From Haliclona indistincta (lineage: Eukaryota; Porifera; Demospongiae; Haplosclerida; Chalinidae): DNA of 64,000 nucleotides. The stretch is from assembly GCA_964017065.1 (NCBI GenBank), contig OZ024790.1:3528631-3592630 (forward strand), written 5' to 3'. Shown in pieces: positions 32,480-44,005 of this stretch; position 1 is the first letter of the stretch; every line of letters begins with the position of its first letter. The translations under genes and the position numbers were made by a program. A model generated the notes under the pieces. It ran no database searches. It was not told the DNA's origin and saw nothing but the letters and a program-made list of their open reading frames with translations.

Positions 32480-33235
32480 GAAAATTAAAAAGATTTCCAT
32501 CGAAATCAAAAGGATGTAGTGATGAAGAAATCTACAGTACCGCTCACGAGTAAGTGGACCACAACCCGCGGGAGACTCGCAGGCAACCCGGGGGTAATTA
32601 TGTCTTGCCCGCGGAACCGTGTATCATTAACCGCGGGTAGATGCGAATACAGAGTTCATCACGCGCTGGTGCGGATACGTGCGAGCACTGTATATGCTCG
32701 CGAAAGTCACACAACGACAACGTGAGTCTGCCTAGCTATCCAGCGGGTCGCGTGTGCATGCAAGGCTGCATGAGGGCCGCGGGTTAGTGTGGTGCGGGCA
32801 GCGGGTACACGTTCACGGACCCTCGGGCTCCCCCGAGTTACGCGCGGTTAGCCCGCGGGTTTGAGTACACTTACTCGTGAGCGGTACTGTACCACTGGTT
32901 CACAATGTAAACTAACAAGAAAGCATGGAATGGTAACACGATTGACTTGCTATCAGACCATAGATCCCTACATCAGTGGCTGCTGTGGCCTGACTATAGC
33001 TAGTTCAGCTAGTTGCTGTTGACTGAAACCTGATGTTCATTGAATTGAACTTTTCAGCTTGTGATAAAATATTGATCTTATGTACAGCCACTGATGTAGG
33101 GATCTACGATCTGTTAGCAAGTCAATCATGTTACCATTCTATGCTTGTTCCTTGTTAGTTTACATTGTGAACCAGTGGTAGATTTCTTCATCACTACATC
33201 CCTTTGATTTCGATAGAAATCCTTTTTATTTTCTT
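32480..33235. mobile_element. Palindromic MITE family R2, copy 1, carrying a nested element
   Basis: Inverted ends AAAATTAAAAAGATTTCCAT and inverse ATAGAAATCCTTTTTATTTT. Inner arms include CTACATCAGTGGCTGCTG and CAGCCACTGATGTAGGGATC. Clean copies are at 52172-52584 and about 54982-55362. This copy is enlarged by the insertion at 32535-32889. All three copies sit beside repeat R1 at the same place, so R2 inserted into R1 before R1 spread. Confidence 0.85.
32535..32889. mobile_element. 355-bp Tc1/mariner-type MITE with TA target duplication
   Basis: Inverted ends CAGTACCGCTCACGAGTAAG and the exact inverse. It is flanked by TA (32533-32534 and 32890-32891). The empty site is preserved in the other R2 copies (AAATCTACCACTGGTTCACA). 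The interior is strikingly GC-rich against the AT-rich surroundings (ACCCGCGGGAG, CCCGCGGAACCG). CAGT ends and TA duplication are typical of Tc1/mariner. Confidence 0.9.
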
Positions 33236-33620
33236 GTTTCTGTCCTTTTTTCTTTTTCAGTGAAGTGCAGTTTAATATCATGCATATACTGAGCAATCTT
33301 TGTTTTCACCATTGGTTTAGTCTTCCTGTTGTTGATGGCTTTTCTAATAATTTCAAACTTGTAGCTAAAATTGTTATGCTGTACATATCAGCTCGCCTAC
33401 GCAAGATGCAGTGCATACGAGCCCCGACCACACTTGTTTGTATACCAATGCGTCGGTTATAATTATCTGGCAAGCGCAGAATGGGCATCCTACAGGAGCT
33501 TACCGTTCTTCTAAGACTCCAGACAAATACCGGGTATGTGTTCTCCGTGATCCATATAGTAGCGATGCCAGATACTAACCAATTCAGTGCAAGCAAGGAA
33601 GCACATTCCAGTGAATAATT
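33236..33620. repeat. Dispersed repeat R1, copy 2 (3' truncated)
   Basis: Starts CTGTCCTTTTTTCTTTTTCA and keeps GCATACGAGCCCCG and CTTACCGTTCTTCTAAGACT. It loses similarity near 33600, before the retrotransposon. Confidence 0.65.
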
Positions 33621-33639
33621 CACTAGTTTCTACCAGATA

Positions 33640-34050
33640 AATTTACCTCAATCTTCAAGTACAGTCCTTGACTTTTGCAAAAAAAGTTAGCTTTCGTTTT
33701 GCTTGACTCAAAAAATTCGAGTTACCGATCGTTAAAATTGTTTCAATAACTCGTAATACAAAATTACATTGAAAACCACTGTGCTCGATAATTCTGATGC
33801 TTCTATTTAGAGAGCGGCACCGCATTTCTTCTCTGGTTGTAAATACTTGCTTTATCTCGCACCAGCGATCTACTATTCGTTCCAGTTAGTTTCAACTACT
33901 TCGATGGAGTTGGATTCATGATAGATTATTTACTCAACATACATGAACATTAGGTAACACGAGGTTCAATGTTTCTAATAATCAGTATAGCAAAATCAAA
34001 ATGATAACGTAATGTCAAATGAATACATAATGAGTTCGCGAGGTCCAACA
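33640..34050 (-). repeat. Candidate 3' LTR of the BEL/Pao element
   Basis: On the minus strand the pol stop is followed by a purine-rich tract GTCAAGGTGGGGAGGA and then TGTTGGACCTCGCGAACTCA, the layout expected of a polypurine tract and LTR start at 34050. The far boundary is not certain because the matching 5' LTR was not found to the right of the gap. Confidence 0.45.
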
Positions 34051-34081
34051 TCCTCCCCACCTTGACCGCTGACATAAGTGG

Positions 34082-37000
34082 TCAAGTATATTCATCAGAG
34101 TCCGAATCATCCACAATCGACTTCCATCTGGCTCTTGACACAGCAGCGGACGATCTACATGGTCTCTGGCTGGATGATGAACGAGAGTGTTCCGAGTCTG
34201 ATGGACTGGTTCCGGTCGACTGTGAAGTAGCTTCTTGCGAATCTGTGGTCCTAACTGGGAGGTTACTTGCCGTAACTTCAAGAGGGTAAAGCTTCTGCAA
34301 GGGGCGTTGTAGGGTGGTCCTTCGCCCGTCCTTGTCGGATAGTCTCAAAACAGCTCCTCTTGCGAGTCCATCATTCCCCACAATCAGCTTCTCGATTACA
34401 GCATACTTCCAAAATCCCCTGTGTGCATCCTCATCATACACTACCACGACATCACCTGGTTTTGCAGAGGTTGACATTGAGCCTGCTCCTTGGGTCCTGT
34501 GAGATTCTCGTAATTCTACAAGGTAGTCTTTCCGCCATCTTCTCCAAAAATGGTTGAGTGTCCTGTCAAGATGTTTTGCTCTCTTCTTCAAAACGTCCCC
34601 TGTGACCTCGTAATCTTCGTCATCAGGGTCGGAATAGTCCAGATTATTAGGCAGACTTAGCAAGCGACGTCCTACCATCAAATGAGACGGGGTCAGTGGC
34701 TCTTCTGTGTCGTCAGAAGACATGACGGTCAGTGGGCGGGAGTTGATGATGGCTTCTACTTCGACTATAGCGGTGTGCAATTCATCAAAATTGAATCTTG
34801 CTCGGCCTATAATCTTCTTTAGGCACCTTTTAGTTGAGCGCACCATCCGTTCAAAGAGACCTCCCCACCAGGGGGCCTTCTCGAGGTTAAATGTCCAGTG
34901 GACTCCAGTATGTGACAAGTAGCTCTTGACTTCTGGCTGATCGACTATAGACTTGATCATTCTGGCGGTCGCCTTAAAGGTCTTTGCATTGTCAGAAATG
35001 ATCTTTTTTGGTAGGCCTCGTCTTGCTGAGAAACGTCTCAAACACCTGAGAAAGGTCGTTGCAGTCATATCAGTGACTAACTCGAGATGCACAGCCCGAA
35101 CAACACAACATGTAAACAATGCAATCCACACTTTACCTTCACTTGTTCTTTCCTTGTCTCTTATGTACAAGGGTCCGGCGAAATCAACTGCTGTGTACAG
35201 AAATGGTGGAGCCTCGTTAACACGGAAGGAAGGAAGTGGTGGTGCAGGGGGAGCATCAAAGGGCTGTCCTTCGAAGCGACGACAGGTGACACACTTGTGG
35301 ATTACTGTTCTTGCTAGGCTTCTTCCTGCAATAATCCAAAACTTAGAGCGAACTTCATTGACTGTTTCCTTAACACCATCATGCTGAACTCGTCGGTGGG
35401 CATCTTCAGTAATAAGCACTGCAAGTTGATGTTTCTTGAGGAGAACTATGGGATGCTTGGTTGAGTATTCAAGATCAGCATTCTGCAGACGGCCTCCACA
35501 TCTCCACAACTTGTGGCTATCTTGAAAGAGACGAAATTGTACCTTCCATTCTTTAAACTTCGCTTCTTGAGTCATGACATACTGAGCCTGGGAGATCCAG
35601 AGTGTCTCTGCTTCAACAATGTTCATAGGCGTAAGCTCCGGTGAAGTTGTCTCTCTCTTGATGATCCTCACAAACTTGAGAACATAGGCAGTTGTTCTGT
35701 AAAGCTTGCGAAGTGTGCTGAACCGCTGGATACTAATGATATCTCCGAGATTGGTGTACGTCTGTGTGGCCAACAAGCCGTGTACTACCCGTGGAGTCAC
35801 ACCCTTCAACTCAGCAAGGCAGGACTCCGGCATCTCCTCTGGGACTGGGGAAGGGTTGGAAGTGGTCTGTAGCCATGCCGGGCCGTTACTCCACATGTTA
35901 CTCTGAAACAATTCTTGTGGGGTGATACCACGACTGGGAATGTCAGCCGGATTTTCTTTTCCCGCACAGTGGTCCCAGCTATTCAGTGGGAGCAGTTTAC
36001 GAATCTCGTTGACGCGATTCTGAACAAATGGTCGCCAATCCTTTCCGGTTCCCTTGATCCAATAGTAAACAACCTGCGAATCGGTATAGCACCTTGGCTC
36101 CAATAGATCGATTCTGGAACTAAGACTCTCTGCGACAGTGGTTACCAACCGGGCTAGAAGTACTGATGATAACAGCTCAAGTCTGGGGATCGTTAAGCTC
36201 TTAACTGGTGCCACTCTAGTCTTGGCTGTGACAAAACTTGACGACTTTAGTCCATCAAACTCTTCAACTATGTATACGACAGCCGCATATGCTGAGGTAG
36301 AGGCATCACAAAAGCCATAAAGACGGTAGTCCGCACCAGGTCGACTTTCTACAAAGTAACATCTTGGGAGCATCAATAGTGGACAGGGACTCAACTCACG
36401 CACAAGCTTCTTCCATCGTTCCAACAATATTCCTTCCAATTGCTGGTCCCAGCCGATCTTAATCTTGCACAACTCTTGCAGTAGTATTTTGAGACGCACA
36501 GTCACAGGTGACAAGAAACCAAGGGGATCAAAAATCTGTCCAACTAGACTCACGATGTTCCTCTTAGTGGGAATCAACAGGGAAGCAGTTTCCACGAAAC
36601 TCTCTAGTGAAAGGATCAGCTGATCGTCTACTAAGTCCCATGTCACTCCTAATACCTTCTGTTGGCTACTGGGATAGATGGTTTCAGCTCCTGTATTCTC
36701 AGTTCCGAGTGGACTTGTCTTGCTCAGATCATTCTCTTGAGCATTAATGCTGCTCTGCAGTGATGGCGTGTTTGTGACAAACTTACGGAGGTTAAATTGA
36801 CCATGACTCATTACTTCCTTAGAGCTCCTGTATAGATCATAAGCTTCTGCTTCAGTGTCAGCTCCAAAGATCACATCGTCAACGTAGGTGGACTCAGTCA
36901 AAATGTTCACCAGCTCTGGATGAGAGGTGCGATACTTCTCCATGTGATGTCGAAGGGTAGCATTGAGTAAGAAAGGGCTACACGAAACACCAAAGACAAC

Positions 37001-37627
37001 TCTCGCAAATCTCAACTTCTGAATCTTCAGATCTTCAGCATAGGGGTCTTCGGTCCATAAAAATCTCAAGGAGTCTCGGTCACTAGGTGAAACAGAGATC
37101 ATCAAGAATGCCTTTTCTATATCTGCTACGAGGCCAATAGTGTAAGAACGAAAGCGCAGGAGTATTTCTAAGATTTTCTGATTGAACTTAGGTCCAGCAT
37201 GAAGGCATTCATTGAGCGACGGTCCAGTTGACTTTGCCGAAGCATCATAAACAACTCTGACCTTGGTCGTCGCTTTATCTCGGCGTACTACAGCATGATG
37301 GGGAAGATAATGTATCTTTTCAGATGCTTCAACGGTGTCCTCGACAACCTCAACAATACCCCGTTTTAGCTGCTCAGAAATGATGGCATTGTACTCATGC
37401 AGAATATCTGGTTCGCGTTTCAGTCGCTTAAGAAGACCATGAAGTCGCCGACGGCAAAGAGCAATATTGTCAGGCAAAGGCTCGTGACTCTCTTGCCAAG
37501 GGAGAGACACCTCGTATCGACCGTCAACCATTCTAACAGTATTTGTGAAGTAATCTGACACAGGATCATTAGATAGAGGCTGGATGCCCATGGATTCTAA
37601 ATCCCAGAATAGCTTCAAGGTGTTGTA
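34082..37627 (-). CDS. BEL/Pao retrotransposon pol polyprotein (5' end lost in gap)
   Basis: About 1180 codons are open without a stop. In order it contains a reverse transcriptase (LPHHAVVRRDK, VRVVYDASAKS, LVADIEKAFLMI, active site YVDD at 36886-36875, GVSCSPFLL), an RNase H-like region (LYGFCDASTSAYAAVVY, CYTDSQVVYYWI), an integrase zinc-binding HHCC region (AHRRVQHDGVKE, CVTCRRFEG) and an integrase core with D-D-E residues (AVDFAGPLYI, IISDNAKTF, APWWGGLFERMVRSTK). A C-terminal DUF5641-type domain follows (FWRRWRKDYLVELRE, PGDVVVVYDE). This order and these motifs are specific to BEL/Pao. Gag and protease are expected on the other side of the 200-N gap. The long open frame suggests a young insertion. 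Confidence 0.93.
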   Translation of the reverse strand, partial: YNTLKLFWDLESMGIQPLSNDPVSDYFTNTVRMVDGRYEVSLPWQESHEPLPDNIALCRRRLHGLLKRLKREPDILHEYNAIISEQLKRGIVEVVEDTVEASEKIHYLPHHAVVRRDKATTKVRVVYDASAKSTGPSLNECLHAGPKFNQKILEILLRFRSYTIGLVADIEKAFLMISVSPSDRDSLRFLWTEDPYAEDLKIQKLRFARVVFGVSCSPFLLNATLRHHMEKYRTSHPELVNILTESTYVDDVIFGADTEAEAYDLYRSSKEVMSHGQFNLRKFVTNTPSLQSSINAQENDLSKTSPLGTENTGAETIYPSSQQKVLGVTWDLVDDQLILSLESFVETASLLIPTKRNIVSLVGQIFDPLGFLSPVTVRLKILLQELCKIKIGWDQQLEGILLERWKKLVRELSPCPLLMLPRCYFVESRPGADYRLYGFCDASTSAYAAVVYIVEEFDGLKSSSFVTAKTRVAPVKSLTIPRLELLSSVLLARLVTTVAESLSSRIDLLEPRCYTDSQVVYYWIKGTGKDWRPFVQNRVNEIRKLLPLNSWDHCAGKENPADIPSRGITPQELFQSNMWSNGPAWLQTTSNPSPVPEEMPESCLAELKGVTPRVVHGLLATQTYTNLGDIISIQRFSTLRKLYRTTAYVLKFVRIIKRETTSPELTPMNIVEAETLWISQAQYVMTQEAKFKEWKVQFRLFQDSHKLWRCGGRLQNADLEYSTKHPIVLLKKHQLAVLITEDAHRRVQHDGVKETVNEVRSKFWIIAGRSLARTVIHKCVTCRRFEGQPFDAPPAPPLPSFRVNEAPPFLYTAVDFAGPLYIRDKERTSEGKVWIALFTCCVVRAVHLELVTDMTATTFLRCLRRFSARRGLPKKIISDNAKTFKATARMIKSIVDQPEVKSYLSHTGVHWTFNLEKAPWWGGLFERMVRSTKRCLKKIIGRARFNFDELHTAIVEVEAIINSRPLTVMSSDDTEEPLTPSHLMVGRRLLSLPNNLDYSDPDDEDYEVTGDVLKKRAKHLDRTLNHFWRRWRKDYLVELRESHRTQGAGSMSTSAKPGDVVVVYDEDAHRGFWKYAVIEKLIVGNDGLARGAVLRLSDKDGRRTTLQRPLQKLYPLEVTASNLPVRTTDSQEATSQSTGTSPSDSEHSRSSSSQRPCRSSAAVSRARWKSIVDDSDSDEYT

Positions 37628-37827
37628 NNNNNNNNNNNNNNNNNNNNNNNNNNNNNNNNNNNNNNNNNNNNNNNNNNNNNNNNNNNNNNNNNNNNNNNNN
37701 NNNNNNNNNNNNNNNNNNNNNNNNNNNNNNNNNNNNNNNNNNNNNNNNNNNNNNNNNNNNNNNNNNNNNNNNNNNNNNNNNNNNNNNNNNNNNNNNNNNN
37801 NNNNNNNNNNNNNNNNNNNNNNNNNNN
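37628..37827. other. Assembly gap (200 N)
   Basis: Exactly 200 unknown bases inside the retrotransposon. The round number suggests a placeholder size, so real missing length is unknown. Frames drawn across it are not real. Confidence 0.98.
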
Positions 37828-38022
37828 ATCCAGTAAAATTATACAATTCAGCTGTGTTGCTATCCACCATAAAATCTACTTTCAATTCGACATACAAACT
37901 GGTTCTTGGTTAATTAACCATTTTAATAGTTAATAAACAATTCAGTGATAGAACTAGGCGATTAGTTGAAGTCGATTTTATGGTGGATAGCAACACAGCT
38001 GAATTGTATAATTTTACTGGAT
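37828..38022. repeat. 49-bp inverted repeat abutting the gap
   Basis: 37828-37876 and 37974-38022 are perfect reverse complements (ATCCAGTAAAATTATACAAT at the outer edge of each arm) around a 97-bp centre. Both arms read VDFMVDSNTAELYNFTG in outward directions. Its place against the gap makes an assembly artefact or a read-through inverted join likely. Confidence 0.85.
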
Positions 38023-39467
38023 CTTCAGTAAAGGTCTATGTGTTACGAAGAGGTATTGTGGAGCTCGAAAGCGGGAGTTCGAAGCCAGCGCCGACACTTG
38101 CAGTATCTATGCAGTAACCCTATGTAAGCTTCTTCGCTGAAGAGGAAGCGGCTTCCTCACTATAGTTTTGTAAAGTTGGTTAGTAGTTGTACATGTTGCA
38201 TAAATATAAACGTGAACTGCCACTTCTGACCATCTGGCTGGAAGCGACCCCATAAACCCGACCTCCTCTGGTTTGCTAACCGAGACCAAACGCATTTCAG
38301 CAAAGCTAGTATTATTAAAAGTACTTGTTAAGAGTAGTACTTCCCTTGACTTCCCTTTGGAATCGTCAGCAGCCTTGCAGAACCTTGCTAGTCGTGCAAG
38401 CGATGCGCTCTAATAAGAAGATCGAGTGACCAGTTAATAACTGATTGCGGTCAGAGTTTAAAGCTGTTTTGTGCAGGATCGAAGAATTTTTGGACTGCGA
38501 AATTTTCACCAGGAGGTTTTTATAAGTTGGTGTACGTAGTAAGTCACCGAAAAGTTGATTTTGTAGAAGTTGATTTTTTTTGTGGAAACCCTATATTCAT
38601 AATCAACGCTTGATTATTCATGGTGTTAATTATATTCACGCAATACCACATACTGAATATTCATGTGTCGATCGCGGCTACGCGAACGATGGCTAGTTAT
38701 GGAAGTACAGCAGCAGAAGAAAGCGCTGTTAATGTGACTGTGGTTTTAAAACAACAGCCCTCAGTGACTACCACACACCAGAACACAAAAGAGCCAGCGA
38801 CTTAGGCGGCAAGCCATGACAGCAAACAAGATGCAACGCCTGGTCACCGCCTACTTTCCAAGGCTGCAGCTCTTGATTTCTCAGCTCTAGTTGCACAACA
38901 GTTGTCTCCTTGTGCGCTGCTAGTAGAGCAAGAATAGCTAACTAGCTGAGTGCCAGCTTGTTTTTTTGTGTATGCATGTTTCTGTTTAATTCTTCAGTTT
39001 ACTTGATATCCGACATTGATTTCAAAACAATATGGAAATTCTTATTTTGTATAATTATTACTTACTGAGCACCTGCTGAACACTGTTAATACTATGGGAC
39101 GTATTTACTATAGTGTAATCAACATGAGCAATGATTGCGGGAATAATAATTAAACTGATTTAATGGACATGTTAGTAGAAATTATGCACATACACATGTA
39201 TCTGGTCAGAAATAGATATAAAACTCCTAAAAATGCCTGTACTATTTTTTCAATAAATTGACTTTTTTTCCAAAATGGTCTTTACCCACCCACCCTCTTT
39301 TTGGCTTCGGGTCTGAAACTTTTAGTACTGGAACCCCCTGGTAGCCGCCATCCTTTTTTCGTTCATCCCTACATGTACTTAGGGAGTCACTACCGTGCCT
39401 CCCTATTGTGAGGATTAACAAAATCTTAGCTATAAGTGATAATTATAACTCTCACACTAACAGCTCT
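38023..39467. other. Mostly non-coding, with one doubtful 83-codon frame
   Basis: From ATG 38689 a frame reads MASYGSTAAEESAVNVTVVL, meets TAG at 38803-38805, and continues open in the same frame to 38937 (ending ALDFSALVAQQLSPCALLVE then QE). It may be a decayed first exon or chance. 39350-39410 carries only the terminal piece of repeat R1 (TAGGGAGTCACTACCGTGCC). Nothing else recognised. Confidence 0.35.
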
Positions 39468-39605
39468 GTCACGGTGGTTTAGGCACGCGAGGTCAACTTT
39501 CGCTAGTTCAACTGTTACGAGATCGACTCTTACGAGATCAACTCTCTCCAGATCAACTCTTCACCAGATCAACTCGTACGGAATCAACTCTCACTGAATC
39601 AATGA

Positions 39606-40782
39606 ACAGACTTCACGAAACCCTCGGCGTGTTTCACATTGTAGAGTTGGCTCCTTAGTTTTGGTTTGCAGAAGGAGCTTTGCAGCTAAAGCCAACCTGC
39701 TTGCTATTGAAACTGCACTGCTAACCAGAAGACAGCAAAGTGCTGACCACAACCGATACAAGGTGTGTCAAGTGGGCGTGACCGTGAACACTGAGTATGT
39801 AGCCATTGCTCTTGGCTTCGATAGGCTTTTTCTTGAGATGTCTACCCACCCCCAGAGCTGTCCTGCTGTTTAGATGGAATCTACAAGTACCTAGGTAGTC
39901 AACTATGGGCGCGTTTGTTGTCAGAGAAGTCTAAGATGGCCGTCATGCAAGGTGAGCCAGCCATAACTCAAGAACGAAAGCACTTTAGCAAAATCCACAA
40001 GTCACATTGCAAGCCATTGTCGTGCTAAGCCTGTTCATACCTTTACCGAGTTTCAGAAGTGAGCGATGGTCTCTGCAGCTCGATGGACAGAATGAATGAA
40101 TGAACAGATTTCACGAAACCCTCGGCGTGTTGCACATTGTAGAGTTAGCTCCTTAGTTATATGGCTTTCAGAATTAGGAGCTTTGCAGCTAAAGCCAACC
40201 TGCTTGCTATTGAAACTGTACTTGTAAACAGAAGACAGCAAAGTGCTGACCACAAGGACAAGGTGTGTCAAGTGGGCGTGACCGTGAACACGAGTAGGTA
40301 GCCATTGCTCTTGGCTTTGATAGGCTTTTTCTTGAGATGTCTACGCACCCCCAGAGCTGTCCTGAAGTTTAGATGGAATCTACAAGTACCTAGGTAGTCA
40401 ACTATGGGCACGTTTGTCGTCAGAGAGGTCCAAGACGGCCGTCAAGGTGAGCCAGCCATACATAACTCGAGAACGAAAGCACTTTAGCAAAATCCACGAG
40501 TCACATTGCAAGCCATTGTCATGCTAAGCCTGTTCATGTCTTTACCGAATTTCAGAAGTGAGCGATGGTCTCTGCAGCTCGATGGACAGAATGAACGAAT
40601 GAGTGACAGAGCAAGTACCGTAACCCTCGCGCATGCGCCGAGGGTTAATAACCCTCGCGCATGCGCCGAGGGTTAATGAATGAACGAATGACAAATGCAA
40701 AGCAAGTACCGTAACCCTCGCGCATGCGCCGAGGGTTAATGACAAAGCAAGTACCGTAACCCTCGCGCATGCGCCGAGGGTT
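39606..40782. mobile_element. Insertion of CCCTCGGCG-type repeats inside the composite element
   Basis: Absent from the second composite copy, where CAATGATCACAGGATCAAC is continuous (about 56247). Here AATGA is present on both sides (39601-39605, 40783-40787), suggesting a 5-bp target duplication. It contains two tandem copies of the repeat also seen at 4.5-5.2 and 59.4-59.95 kb. It ends in four hairpins with arms CCCTCGCGCATG and CATGCGCCGAGGG (about 40624-40783). Confidence 0.75.
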
Positions 40783-40999
40783 AATGATCACAGGATCAAC
40801 TGTCGCGAATTCAACTGCTCGAAATCAACTATCACGAAAACCAACTGTTACAGAGTCAACTTTCACAGAGATCAACCGCACGAAATCAACTACTGACATG
40901 ATCGCATGTGGGATGGATTAAGTTCACCCATAGATGTACTGTAAATCTATGCTATGGTTCACCCAATCTGAAGTGCGGATGTGTTACTTCACGTTCGTT

Positions 41000-41870
41000 A
41001 TGCCTCGGTGGGCGGAGCCACGAGGAATACAGTATTCGTGTTGTCATTCTGTCATTCATTCATTCATTCATTCATTCATTCATTCATTCATTCATTCATT
41101 CATTCATTCATTCATTCATTCATTCATTCATTCATTCATTCATTCATTCATTCATTCATTCATTCATTCTGTCAGTCTGTCGCAACGATTTCTCGTCGCT
41201 CGCTGAAAAATAATCGCTGAAAATAGCAACACGGGTAGAAATCGATACTTGCTCGGATTTGAATTGTCAGAAGTTTGATTTTAAAGCTTAGTGCGTAAGT
41301 TACCGCGTGAATTGCTCACGGCTGGTTCGGTTTTGTAGCGCACGCTGAAAGTTAAGCTCTGAAACTAGCAAAGTTAAGCTCTGAAACTAGCAGTGCAAGT
41401 AGAACACGGTATTATCTCGCTTTAGAACATATGAAAACTTTATACGAAGCTTAGTTCGTGAGTTATGGCGCTATTTGCTCACTTTGTTAACGTTGCTGGT
41501 GATCTGGACTTTTCCAAAGGCAAAGCTGTCCACAGTTGAATGCCTAGAAGCTGATAGGTTAGAATTTTACTACTCGATAGCAGCGCAGGTCCAGAGAAAT
41601 TGTGTAAGCAAGCTATGGAAGCTATCTCGCTCGTGTTTAGTATGCATGGGCTGTACTACTGAACATTGTAGACACGCCTAGTTGAATTGTGGTTAGCACA
41701 GATTGGCTTCTAATTGCATAACTAAAGCACTGCATTGTGATAGCTGTACAGAAATCCAGTATACATGCATCTGCAGTTGCTGTGTTTGTGGAATGGTGGA
41801 TAGTTGTGTTTGTGGATATAGTGTCATTCCACCGAGGCATCCGCACCTTAGCCTAGGTGCTTCATTGCTA
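41000..41870. repeat. GCCTCGG-family element with expanded CATT microsatellite
   Basis: Runs from ATGCCTCGGTGGGCGGAGCC to CCACCGAGGCATCCGCACCT. It includes (CATT)n from about 41051 to 41168, roughly 28 units, where the sister copy at 56515 has about two. The body shares phrases with the 15-18 kb array in inverse orientation. Confidence 0.85.
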
Positions 41871-42065
41871 TGGTATTCACGTGCTAAACAAAACTAAATC
41901 CTAAACCCAAGACCTTAAAACACTTAGCCTAACTGCGAACAGCCAGGAGGGTCTTCCTAACTAAGGATCGTCGGGAGGGTCTTCCTAACTAAGGATCGTC
42001 GGGAGGGTCTTTCTAACTAACCAAAAAATGTATTACGTTAATAAAAATTAAAGAAATAGTAGTAA

Positions 42066-42352
42066 GGCCATGTAAATTAAATTTTCTGTTTCTGGTCTCC
42101 TTGCTGGTCAATTTTTTTAAGGTCAATGTACATGTTTTTGTAATAAAATTAATTATAAAAATTATTGTCTATCTTTTCAACGTCCGTGGTAGTCTATTTA
42201 TTGACCATAAATATACCTTACAATTCTTAAAATGAACAATACCTGTAGAAAAAACATGTAATTAGTTTAATTAAAAAAATAAACAGCCTGGTTGCCTGGT
42301 CATTTTTATTCAACTGGTTGGAACAGAAACAGAAAATTAACTTTATGTGGCC
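42066..42352. mobile_element. 287-bp MITE, TAA target, PIF/Harbinger-like
   Basis: Inverted ends GGCCATGTAAATTAAATTTT and inverse AAAATTAACTTTATGTGGCC, flanked by TAA. The sister composite copy at 57410-57430 lacks it (AGTAGTAAATAATAATTATT continuous), giving a direct empty-site comparison. Confidence 0.85.
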
Positions 42353-42655
42353 TAATAATAATTATTATGATAAACTAAGTGCCACACCTACGAATAATAA
42401 ACTAAGTGCCAGGTTGATTTCGTAACAGCAAAGTTGATCCCGTAAGAGTTGACTGTTGCTAAAGTTGATTCTGTGATAGTAGTCTTCGCGAGAGTTGATT
42501 CTGTACTAGTTGACCTCGTTAGAGTTGACTTTGTACGAGTTGATCTCGTAAAGTTGATGTGGTGAATAATTGACCTCTTGAGAGTTGAACCAGTAAGAGT
42601 TGAATTCGCGAAGTTGACCTCACGACAAGTTGACCTCGCGTGCTACACCCGTCAC

Positions 42656-43429
<774 letters not shown>

Positions 43430-43430
<1 letters not shown>

Positions 43431-43478
43431 GCTGGATAGCTGCCACTAGCCTGCGCTTCCATAGCACTGTTGCTATGA

Positions 43479-43538
<60 letters not shown>

Positions 43539-44005
43539 TAGCTGCCACTAGCGTGCGCTTCCATAGCACTGTTGCTATGATCTGCTGCTGCTGCTGCTGC
43601 TGCTGGATAGCTGCTACTAGCCTGTGCTTCCATAGCACTGTTGCTATGATCTGCTGCTGAATAGCTGCCACTAGTCTGCGCTTCCATAGCACTGTTGCTA
43701 TGATCTGCTGCTGCTGCTGCTGCTGGATAGCTGCCACTAGCCTGCGCTTCGATAGCACTGTTGCTATGATCTGCTGCCTGCTGCTGGATAGCTGTCACTA
43801 GCCTGTGCTTCCATAGCACTGTCACTATGATCTGCTGCTTGCCTGCTGCTGGATAGCTGCCACTAGCCTGTGCTTCCATAGCACTGTTGCTATGATCTGC
43901 TGCTGCTGCTGGATAGCTGCCACTAGCCTGCGCTTCCATAGCACTGTCACTATGATCTGCTGCTTGCCTGCTGCTGGATAGCTGCCACTAGCCTGTGCTT
44001 CCATA
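43430..44005. repeat. CTG-rich compound minisatellite
   Basis: About nine imperfect units of 54-100 bp contain GATAGCTGCCACTAGCCTGC, CTTCCATAGCACTGTTGCTA and a variable (CTG)n run of 2 to about 18 triplets. One further partial unit is at 45974. Gln/Ala-rich frames on the minus strand are by-products; there is no start or splice context to support a gene. Confidence 0.9.

Larger units (their letters stand above)
39477..42650. mobile_element. Composite element with GATCAACT-rich ends and 9-bp target duplication
   Basis: Its ends are inverted (TAGGCACGCGAGGTCAACTT at left, the inverse AAGTTGACCTCGCGTGCTAC at right). They consist of many degenerate units of GATCAACTCTTAC spaced 14-17 bp, pointing inward from both sides. 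GTCACGGTG flanks both sides (39468-39476, 42651-42659). The interior is non-coding and loaded with nested insertions. The same element, with most of the nesting, is at 56127-57710. Confidence 0.8.

Noticed and set aside
40908..41220. HSFI repeat protein
   Set aside because: Product of the CATT microsatellite inside a non-coding element; the sister copy at 56.5 kb has only about two units.
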